DNA of 25,494 bases from a virus: positions 1-25,494 of the IMG/VR virus record IMGVR_UViG_3300021085_000196; one strand, given 5' to 3'. The position numbers and the translations under genes are program-made. This document shows, one piece after another, positions 1 through 12,000 of this stretch. The first letter of the stretch is position 1. Every line of letters begins with the position of its first letter. The notes below the pieces were generated by a model that was not told the origin of the DNA, ran no database searches, and saw nothing but the letters and a program-made list of their open reading frames with translations.

Positions 1-3000
1 GACTATCAAACAATGGAGTTAAGTTCCAACTAATAACACCTGCGTCAGTTAGGAAGTTTGGAGTATAATCTGCTCCTGCGCCTCTTGCCACTCGTTGTAG
101 TGTCGGTAATCCTTCGTGCCAAGTTCCTGCATCACCACTTAATGTTTTAATTAAGTTTCTTTGGAATGCTTCGTTAATACCTGCGCCATTTGGATCTAAG
201 AATAATTCAAACATACGTGCTACTTTTTCTAGCCACGCATCTGGAACTGCTGTTTGTCCGCCTACTGTGCCGGCGCCCATAATTCTTACACCGTTAGTTG
301 TAACTTCACGTTTGAAGAAATCACTACCATCGCCGGTAACATTACTAATTGCTCCGTTGTTGTATTCTGGATCTGCCGGTACCCCAGCAACTTCTGGTGT
401 TCCTCCTGATTGGAAATAATCTTCCCATTCGTCAACATTTTCAATGTTAATTTTGTAAACAGGTAACCCGCTTGCATCTGTAGTTACTTCGTATTCGTCG
501 CTCTCAGTACTAAGTGATTTCATTATTGCATTAGGATTGCCTAATGCTAATATTGTCGAGCCGTCATCTGCTAGATAAGTTTTTGTACTTCCGTCATAAT
601 TTATATCGTCAACTCTTGTAGCATTTAGATATACGTTATAAGTTGTATCTACTTCTAAAGGTTTAGACAAAGTAAACGAAGTTTGTAATTCTGTAGTAGG
701 AAAGCTCTCATCATCAAAGTTTTCATCATAATTATCCCATTCAGTAGTGTACCAAGGACGACTGTCGTAACCTAAATCTTGACCAAATTCAAACGAACGT
801 ACTTCTACGCCGCCGTAATCAACTCCGTCCATTAACTGTCCTAAGTCCTTACCGTACTGTCCTGTTTCAGGATTATATAGTAAATTAATTCTATCAGCAG
901 CTGAAAGAAGTTCATAACTCTTATTATATGTTACTGCAATAGTGGTGCCAGTAACACGAGATCTTTCAAGAATTATGTAACCATATTCACTTGTATGCGT
1001 TTCTCCAGCAGCCTTTATGCTTTCATTATTATACGAATATTCACTATCAAGTGCTTCAACACCATCAATAACGACACTTACATTTGCTTTAGTTAAGTCT
1101 AACGGCCACTTCAATTGGATTTTTAATTCAGTACCAGTGCTTATGAATGTTTCAGTTTCTTTTAGATTTAGAGTTTCAAAATTAGGAGTAATTCTATCAA
1201 ACTTTTGTTTAACATTAATTGTTCTAATTTTCTTATTGCCTAATACAATACTAACTCTTGGCTGTTCGCCGTCTTCTGCTTGTGTTCCTTCGATATTAAC
1301 AGTAGGAATACTAGTATATCCGCTTCCTTGATTGTCTACTCGAATACTTTTTACTTGTCCGCTGCCAATAAATGCTGAAGCAGTTGCACCAGTGCCGCCG
1401 CCGCCTGAAATTATTACTGACGGAACTTCAGTATATCCACTTCCGCCGCTTTCAATTAATATTTCAGTAACACTATATGTAAAATTATCAATCCAATTCT
1501 TTTGCGGGAATTCATTTACATCAAAATTAATATCTGATAGCACTCCGTCATTGATTGTAACTTTTGGTGAAATAATTTCTCCACGCTGCGGATCGTAAAA
1601 TGGTGATAAATCAAAATCTGTTACAACACTTTGAGTATTATCTAATTTATCGTATGCTGACAAATATTCTCTAATTTTAGTTTTGTAAGGTTTAACTTCT
1701 TCAACATACGCTTCAAAACTAGGTAAATTGTCATTCTGGAATGTGGTTTTTTCTTTTAGCTCGCCAACGTTATGTTTTGCTTTTATAAAACTTGTTTTAA
1801 ATATCCAATCAGCATAATTTTGTTCTGATAATACATAACGCAAACTTGCAAATAATAATTGATTATATTCATTTGCTAATTCGTCTACAAATAATTCATC
1901 TCTAACTGTTTCTAATATTTTACGCAATTCAGTTGACGAGTTTTGATCAGTATTGTAAAGTTTATCTGAAAACTCAACCGTTCCATTTTCTCTACCTATA
2001 GTTTTGTAACCCGTAGTATAATCTGGTGTGTCAATGTTTACTATTTTTTCTAATAGTATCCAGCCGCCGCTTCCAACGTCACTAACTTTAGATATATCAC
2101 CAATATTATCATCAATAATATTTAACTGGTAAAAATCATCAATTAAGAAATCAATTGCAGTAAGAGAACTAAACCCATCAGCATACCAGTCTACATAATT
2201 CCAATAATCTTGTACATTGTATGATCGCTGACTCGATATTGACCAAGTTCTAGTAACATCATTCCAAGCGTAAATTGACCATGCTCCGCCTATTGTACTA
2301 TCAGCACGTACTAGTGTACTGAGAGGCCTAACAGAAAGTGTTAAATCATCTTTATAATAAGTGCCACCGTTAACTACATCAACACTCGTAATAATACCAA
2401 GTGTATTAATATTAGCACGTAGTTCTAATCCACTGCCAGTACCGGTAGCTACGATTTTTGGTGGTGTTTTATATCCACGCCCTGGATTTACTAAAGTTAC
2501 ACTTGTTACTGATCCATCAACTACTACCGGTTCTAGTATTGCTTGTGTTGCTCTAACTGTTCCAACTAAACGCAATTCTTCATCAGTATCTATTACGCTA
2601 TCGTATAGTCCAGATAATGTCGACGGTAAAGGATCTGACTCAGTTAACTTTGTAAGATTAAGATTGTCAACAGCAAGTTCATTTATAAGAACTCGATTTA
2701 CTCTTTCAATAAATTGTTTTAATGCTTCTTGTCTATTAATAAACCAACTTTGTCTAGGTCTGTTTTGATTGCCATACTTCTGTTTTACACTCAAACTTGA
2801 ATCAGGAACTTCTCTATTATACTTGTCTGCTCCGATCAAACTGTCAAACCATTTTTCTTCAATTACATCTTTAGGTCGACTTGTTTCTAGCCCGTCAGTA
2901 ATAATCTGATATTCAGTATGAATATTATTGTCTTGATTATTAATAGTCCAATAACGGAAGTTTATTGCAACATCATTATCATTAGTTAATTTATTTGAGT

Positions 3001-6000
3001 TATGTACTACAAATCTATCATTGCCAAGAATAGTTACAAACTTTAATTTTTGTCCTGCAGGATCTTGTATTATATTAGCAATATCAAATCCTGTTCTATT
3101 TCTTCCTTCAATGTTTGGTACTACTTTAGTATCTTTAACCCAAAAGTAATATCGTTTACTGAAGCTCTGAGAAATATTATCATATATATCTTTTTCTACA
3201 TATTGTGCATCGCCATATTTTGTTTGGCCGCTATAACCGTCAGCTATTCCCTGATTAGTATTAGCTCTCTGATCCCATTGTGACGGAATTACTCTTGACT
3301 CAACCCATTCATAAATATCAACACTTGCGCCTTGTGCAAGATTTCCCCAAATATTATTTGAATATATAATATCGCCTTGATGATAATCAACAAATTTTAC
3401 TGTGCTTAAATCCCACCATAACTTACCAACATTTTTACTATTCCAAGAAGTTAGTGCTTCTTTGCTTGAACTGTTGCCAATATTATAGTTTGCAGGATCA
3501 AAATAAGTCTTGTAAGATAATTCTTGTTCTGCAATTCCAGCAATTTTTCCTAGTACAGGATCAATTATATCCAAACGAGAAAGCATTACATTTTTATTAG
3601 TATCATATATAAAGGCTCCTCTCATTTTATTAATATCAACAGGAATAACTGGGCTTCTATGTACAGCCCAAACTCTTGCTTCACTATCTTTTATATAAAC
3701 AGCAACTTTGCCGCCTTCTAGTGCCGGAAGTCCTACTAATATTGTATTGTCTTGAACAATAGCGTTTTTGCCAAAGTTTTTAACATTAAAATTATTATAC
3801 TTTAATCTTTGACCAAATACTAACGTATCATTTATATTCTCATATAGGTATACAATTCCACTGTCTTGAACAGAACTTACATGAGTTGTAAATCCGTTAT
3901 CAAATGTAGTTTGCCCTACTGATAATTCACGTTGCGGATCATTAACATATTTGCTATTAAATGTAGCTTCTGAATTAGTATCTCTATTTAAATATCTGTC
4001 AAATGTAGTTTCTAAAATAATATCACTTGTACTACCTGTAACAATTAATTGATCACCATCAAAATCTAACCTCAATCCAAACTCTTCAGCAAGTTCTTTA
4101 TTTGGACTTTCTAATGTTTGATGTAAATTAAATGTTCCGCTTGTATTTTTGTAAACGTATACTTTACCTTGTAATAAATTTTCTCCTGTTGTACTAGGAG
4201 CACTAACTGCAACAAGGTTACCATTATTTGAAACTGAAACTCTTGCTCCAAATCCTAGACTATCTTGAGGAGCTGCAAATTCTGTTAGATATTCAAAGTG
4301 GTTATCTTTTAAAGTATAAATTATAAGTTTATTGCCAGTTGAATATTCAGCAACAGTAGCTAATGTGTTGCCACGTTTACTAATATCAAATGTTTTTCCA
4401 AACGTACTTGTGTTTAAATTAATAATACTAGAATCGTCTCCTGGAAAAACATATCCAGATGTATTAGGCAAGTACCCTACAAAGTCAATATGATCACTTA
4501 ACAATCTCCATTTGGTATCATCAAATTCTTCATCGCCTAGGTTAGTAAGAGCCTTGTAAAATATATCGTTGTATATAACAATTTGATTTTCATAGTAAGA
4601 ATCAGTATTACTATACACTCCTTTAAAGTTTTGATTTTTTCCTAACTGCCAATTATACTCGCCAAATTCGTTTGATCCATGTATAACAAAATAAACTCTG
4701 CCAGCACCGCCGACAGCGTCAGTATCATTAATATGATTTTCTTCACTGTTTAATACTAGTCTGTAGAAATTATCGTTATTAATTAACTTAACATCAGCTG
4801 CAAGTTTTCTATTATTTTCTCTGTTAGGAAGAATATATCCGTTAACTAAATCATAATTATCTGTTTCAGTATTATAAGAATATACAAAGAATGCACCTTC
4901 TTTTATAAAGGAACTTGCATCTCTACCAACGTTAATAGGAATATTACTAACTTCTTGCCAATCATTATTTTCAGTACTTGGTACTAACGGATTTCTTGGT
5001 AAGCCAGGTTTAAACTCTTCAATCCAAGTTTGATATTCTATACCTGAAATAAATTTAGTTTCATAATCTGCAATTTCATCTGTTTGACTACTAATTGCAT
5101 ATGTAAGTTTTGGTGGAATAACAAAATTTTCTGTATGCTGAAATACTGCTAGTTTACCAATATCTTCGTCGGCTAGTTGTCTAGACTCTGTTGAACCTAT
5201 AAATGTTTGCTGTATACCAACTTCTTTGTATAGGAACATTGCTTCTGTAACTGTTCCGCTATAACGTTCACCAAATGTAAATATTCCTGCAACGTCTTTA
5301 ACATATATTCTACATTTGTTTAAATCTCTTTGGTAATATGTAACTGTTGCAGTAGCCCCAGTTTTTCCTTCACGTACAGTATCGCCTACTTGAAAATCAA
5401 TAAGACTATTATGAGTAAAGTCAATATATCCGTCCCACAAATCATACGGTGTTTGAACTGTATTAATAATACTATATGGATCATCACCAAATCCTGTGTC
5501 GCTTATATCAGGTAAGTTTCCAGATACATCTCTAATGTCATTTAAGAATACTCCAACTTTAGTAGTTGGGTCAGACACTACTTTATCTGAAACATTTTTA
5601 GGCATTCGAACAACCCATCGAGAATCTAAAACATCAACTTCTGTTGCGTCTCCGGCAATACCCTGACTTTTGTGACTTAAAACTCTAATTAGATCAACTT
5701 CTTTTTGGAAAGGCTGATCAATTGCTCCTAAAACTTGTACTGGATTATCTAATGCGTTTTGTGTACTAGAATTATAAGGAAGTCTTGTAGTACTTTCTCT
5801 CCAAGTAGCATCAGGATTAGTAAATGCATTAGGATTATAACTGTTTTTAACATCTGATATAACTAAACCGTATGCATTATCGGATGTAGTGTTTCCAGGA
5901 ATATAAGAATTATCTGTTGCAATTTCCCAGAAGCCGCCTAATACATCACTTCGATCAATTGCATCATGTAACGGACGGTTGTATGTGCCGATTAAGAACT

Positions 6001-9000
6001 GATCATTAATATAAAGTTCTCCGTCTTCGTCAAATACTCCGTTTTTGTCGTTAGCGTAAATTACTAATCTGCCTAATTCTTTTCTAGTATATATAACTGT
6101 AGCATTACCAGTAGGAGTAGTAACTCTTGCACCTGTTTCAATTAATGTAGAAATATCAGTTGGCACTGTATTTGAACCTAAGTCTGTCCATTCAAGTGCT
6201 GTTTGACTTGTTTTGTTAATTAAGTTGCCGTCTGTTTTAAATATACCAGATACATTAATTACTTCTATTGTGTTATTATTAATTTTATTTACTGTACCAA
6301 TTACAGTATTGTTATCTTGACCAATTAAATCGCCAACACTAATATTTACTGTAGAAATTACACCTGTAGTTGTAAGTGTTACAGGAATATTTGGTGTATT
6401 TACTGGATCTATAATATAAAATACATCTTCAACCTTACGTCTAATAGTATGTACTGTTTCAGTTAAAAATGCTTTAGTTATTTCTGGCTGAGTATTATTA
6501 AAAGGAGAATTAACTTTACGAATAACACCTTGAATTGTGCCATCACCTAAATTGAAGTTGCTCGGGTCTGCTCCGATTGGCTCTCCGGTAAATCCAACTG
6601 TGCCGTTTAGCTTAACTGTTAAATCTGGATCTCTATACAATTCAACTTGTTGATCAAGAAGTTTTTTAACATAATATGTAGTACCTTCTAGTCCCTTAAC
6701 ACCCTCTTGTCTTATAGTATCAAAAGGAATATTAACATCACTATTATCAAAAGTATCTGATCTAAAAGTTAAGTTATCATTAGCAAAATCTGTTAATATT
6801 ATTGCATCACCGTCTTGTAACCCATGATCAGTACGTGTTGTAAGTGTTACAGGCTTAATAACTCCATCTTCTTCAATTTGCATACCAAGACCAACAATGT
6901 CAATACCTGGTTGATTAATATATGCATTAGATAGATCGTTCCAATCAAAGTAAACTCTATCTCCTACATTACTTCCTTCAAATGCATCTGCTGATGCTCG
7001 AACAAGCATATGATCTGTTGTTACATCTTTTAACGGATAATCACCTGTAGTAAGTATAGGAAGATCTAGATAATTATTATACGTTTTATATAATTCTGAA
7101 CGCCATCTGCTAACACTATCAAATGTACCAAATACAACATTATCAGTTCTTCCAAAAACACGTCTACGTGATTTATATAATCCGCCGTTATATTGTACAA
7201 TAGAACCTAATTTATAATCACTTGTAAAACTAAAGTTATCTTTAAATGCACTTTTTACATAAGTTGCTTCTGGTGCTCCAACAACAATATGTTTTCCATC
7301 TGGACTCATTGCAACGCTATCACCATAACGGCTTGAACCGTTATCAAAATTTGCAATAGGTTCTAATGTTTGATGTGGTTGTAAAGTACCAAACACCGTA
7401 CTTCCATCTTGCTCTCTTTTGTAAACGTGTACTTTACCTTCGCCGTCTGTTGGAGATCCAACAGCAACAAACGTATTATCTGCATCAGTTGCAATACTAT
7501 CGCCAAACGCATCAGCAGTATTGTTAGGGTTAGTTATATCTTCATCAAAATTGTAAGCATTTGATGCTTTCAATACATTCCATGTATTTTTATCATCAAC
7601 ACTATCAACCCATATTAATTCGTCTTTGCTAATATCTGTTTCGGCATACTTGTTTGCATCTTCAAGTTTTCCTACACGATTTGATATCAGTGTTGAAACT
7701 ATACCTGCTAAATTAGTTTCTTCTTCAGTGAGTACACTTTCACCTAAATTAATAGTAACTCTATTTAAATTTACATTTACTACTTCATAAAATCCGTCAA
7801 TATCTGCTACATTTCTAAGTCCAATATAACTACCTATAGCAAAATTAGATATTCTATCTAAAATAATTTCTGCTTGATTTGATTCTAACGGAACTGCACC
7901 AGTAGCCGTAAATACTGTATCAACGTGTTTATACACATTCCATTCTTGACCTTCAAATGTTACCCAAATGTAGTCTCCTTCAGATACAGTTTCGATATCT
8001 AAATTAAGTATATCTGCTTTGTTTCTTACTACGTATCTTACATCAGTTTCTCTAACATATCCAGCAGTCTTAATTGGTGTTTCAGACAAATATGTTGTTG
8101 GAAACGGAGTATGTGTATATTCGTTTGGTTTTACATATACATCACTTGATCGCTGACGATAAACTAAGTCAGTTTCGTCACCAGTAATTGTATCTGTTAA
8201 CAATACAGGCTGAGGACTTAGTTTCATATTTTCTTCGTCTAAAATAAATTCAATTTCATCAAACCCGTCAGCAGCCCCGTACTGACCTGCACGTATTGCC
8301 CATTCTTCGTAAAATTCTAAACTTTCTTTATCTGCTGCTCCTAATGCATCAAACAATTTAGTTAACGCATTTCGAGTACCTTTATCTTGTATCATACCTT
8401 GATAAAATTTATACTGCGAAACATCATCATTAATAATATTTGCAAGGTAATCTCTTTTTTGGTAACCAATTAAATGCTGTGCTACTTCTTGTTGTCCTAC
8501 ATCAAAATTATCAGTATCTAGATCGTAAAAGTCTGCAAACTGATTTGTTTTATATTCTAAGTTTGTTAACAATTTTGGTGTAGGCTTTTCTGCTAATCTA
8601 TACCAATTTGTTGCTACGAAGTCTTTTGTTCCGCCTACTTTAGTAGTAGCAGTATAGTAAAATTCTTTAAACTTAACTACGTCTCCAATAGCATAATCTC
8701 TATACGGCGTCCATTCTGTTGTTACTGCTTGGTCATAAACAAACCCTGGGATATTTAACCCGCCTGTCCAGTCAGCAGTTCTGTACCCTAGTACACGAAT
8801 ACGCTCTTGTCTATATCCTGCTTCAGGATCGTAAATTACATCTTTGAATTCAGTTACATTATCTAATAGTACAACGTGCTCTTTTTGAACTAATGGAAGT
8901 TTCAATGAATATATTCCATCAGCTGTATTTTTTAAAGATAATACAAAAGTATTATCATCTTGCCTAAATATATTACAAAATTCTTGTTTTAATTTAGATC

Positions 9001-12000
9001 CGTCAGCTTTAACTAGTCCGTAATCATAAAAAGTATCAAATACATTATCAACTACTAGACTATCTCTTTTAAATTGTATTTTTCCTGCCGACGGACTTAC
9101 TGTTATTAATGCTCCACTATCCCAGTTCTGTAATGTCCAAAACATAAATTCTTTTGAACTTAGTTTCCAGTTTTCAACAGTTTCAAGTTCGTTATTAAAA
9201 CTATCAAATACAAATCCAAGGTCTTTTAAGTGTTCGCCGTAACCTATTAAAAAATCAACAACTTCTTGTGTAGTTTTTAATAGTGTACCATATGGTAATT
9301 CTTGTGGGAAAACTTTGTCAAACTTTGTTCTAAATATTGCAGAGCGGCCGCCCACTTGCGGTAAACTAGACAATTTAACAAATTTACTAACATCAAATAC
9401 TTGTGTACTAGTATGTCCTGCTGTTGTTTTATAAAATTGTCCGTTGTTTCTAACTACTGAACCTTCAATGTAACGTTGATTAGAATCCCATTCAACATAG
9501 CTATCACTTATTCCACCAACATTAACTATAGGGTCTTTTTCGTTTGGTTGGAAATTATAATATGTAAATGACGGCCTTGTTGAATCATAACCTCTTAGTA
9601 TGTACCCACTAGAGGCTTTTTCAATAACAACTCCACTATATGTAACTAGCTCTACAGGACTACTTGTTTGAAGTATTACTTCATAATTCTCATCTGGAAC
9701 AAAAACATTACCTTCACTAAGTGGTGTGCGTGAATCTAAAATTAAATTAAATTTACTCTTGTCAGTAAATCCACCAATTTTAAATGCCATTTGATTAGTT
9801 ATACTTTTTACGTTATCTTGGTATTCTTGATAATTTACAAGAATATTACTTGCAAGATAATTAGCAATAAGATTAACAAATCCCGATGTATATATTCTTG
9901 TTCTAGTTTCTAATGTAGAGTTATTTGGAAAGACTAAATCTTGTAATCTAATACGTTTGCCTGTTTCTGAATAAACAATCTGATCAGCACTATTCCTTTG
10001 TACACGTAATCTATCAAATCCTAATCCAATAATTTTTGCAGGTTGTAATAATACCCAGGCTTTAAATAACGAAAATGCATATTCTGAGCTTCTGCGCCAG
10101 GCTGTTTCAACCGGAGCTTCGTCACCAAATACAAATGTACTTCGTGTTAATCTATTAACATAATTTTGTGCATATCCGCTATCTAACGGACTTAGTAAAT
10201 TACCTTGTTCGTCAACTGGAATATAAGTTGTAAGATTTGGACGTTTATACTTGTCAACTATTTGTTTTACAACATTAGGTTGTGCTATAATTCCTTTTTC
10301 TAAATCTTGCCACATTAATAAATTGTTACTAGTATAAGGAGCAGGACCGTACTGTGTTTCCCACCAAGTAGGCTTAATGCTAAATCCTAACATTTCCCAC
10401 GGATGAGTATGCGGACGATCAGTATCAAATGCTTGTTTATATATTGCTCTCCAATAACCTGGTAATTGTTGACCTGTTGGAGAAGCCATGCTACTATAGT
10501 TGTATGTAAATTTGTTTGCTCTTTCGTAAAAACTAAAATCAGTATAATCAACATCACCAACTACACTCAACCAAGACGCAAAGTCTTTAAGCATAACTGT
10601 ATCTATCTGGTCTTTAGAAATTGATGTATTTCTGTTCGCTCCTGGAATAAAATCATTTATATCAATAACAGTTTCGTCATAGGATACTTTTAAATTATTA
10701 TAGATTCTTTTTTCAAATTCTAATAATAAATCGTCTCGATAATCACCATATGCTCTTGTTATAGACCCGTCATGACCTTGTATAACTTCTGTAGGTTCTA
10801 AGTAACTATTATCAATAAACTTTTGAGGAACAAACTTTGGATACATTCCTAATTTTGTAGGAGTAGGAGGCACAAACGAACCGTCTGTATTTTCGTACTC
10901 ATATATAGTTATTTGGTCATCTTCAGTTAATGGTACTTCAATTTCGCAAAATCCGTCTGTGTTAAAAGAATATTGCTCACCGTATATTAATTGTTCGTCA
11001 TTAACATATACTGTTACTGCTTTAATATCTGATTTTGTAATATCGTATGCTTCTGATAATGCATAAAATTTATTGTTAGGAATTCCAGTGTATGTAAATA
11101 ATCTAGCGCCGCCAGTTGGAACCATATCACTAAAATAAAATGGTAACGAACTAGTTTTATTTTTGTTTAATTCTTTAAAAATTAAATCAACATGTGCTTT
11201 TGGTGTTCCGTCAAATCCTAGCTGTGTAGATGTCTGTAAAAATAATCTTTTAAACTTTGCATATTCTCGTCTTGCAAAATCAATAGACTTAACAATATTG
11301 GCACTTTTATCTGTAAGATGGTATAACGCTAAATTTATAGGACCTGTATGCTGTAAGAATCTTCGACCATATTGTGAAGGATTAGCAATATCTCGTAAGT
11401 TTCCAACGCCCGGAAAATTACCAAAGAAACTGTCAGCTTCTTGTACTATACTAGATACATGCTCATTTACTTCACCTAAAGTAAACGAAGTAACATCGTT
11501 GTTTAACGGATTTCTTTCTAAGTTGCCTGCAATTTCATAAACACCGTTTTCATTTTTAGTTGCTGCAGAACGTGATCTTAAAACTACAATGTCGTTGGTC
11601 TGTAATTCTGAATTAAATTGTACAACTGCATTATTATCAATATTTACAATACTAAAATCAACACCTTCAAATTTAAAGTCGTTGTTAACTGTAACTCGGA
11701 TATTTAGATCTGTTAAAAAAGCACTATCATTATATACATCTACAATAAAATTCTTTTGATTACGAGTTGCAGTATATTGTCTTAGAACTCTTTGTGTGCT
11801 TTCGCTACTTGCTTTTGTCCAGCCGTTAACACTAACAAAGTTTTCTCTACTACTATGTTTATGTAAAAAGCCGTTGTCAGTACCAAGTGATACTGTTTCT
11901 AAATTAGTATCAGTATATGTAAATGTTCTTTTTAACAAATCAAAGTTAAACACAACGTCGCCAACATTTTCAATACTTCTATATGTTAACGGAAATCCAA

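Noticed and set aside
286-477. Minus-strand ORF of 63 codons
   Set aside because: It lies in another frame within the giant reading frame, with no ribosome site or recognisable protein.
1017-2768. Several plus-strand ORFs of 88 to 135 codons
   Set aside because: They are antisense shadows of the giant gene. Their Ser/Thr/Pro/Leu-rich translations mirror its codon bias.
11701-11707. Another CTAAATA on the minus strand
   Set aside because: It is inside the giant gene with no gene start nearby. A 7-base AT-rich match is expected by chance.
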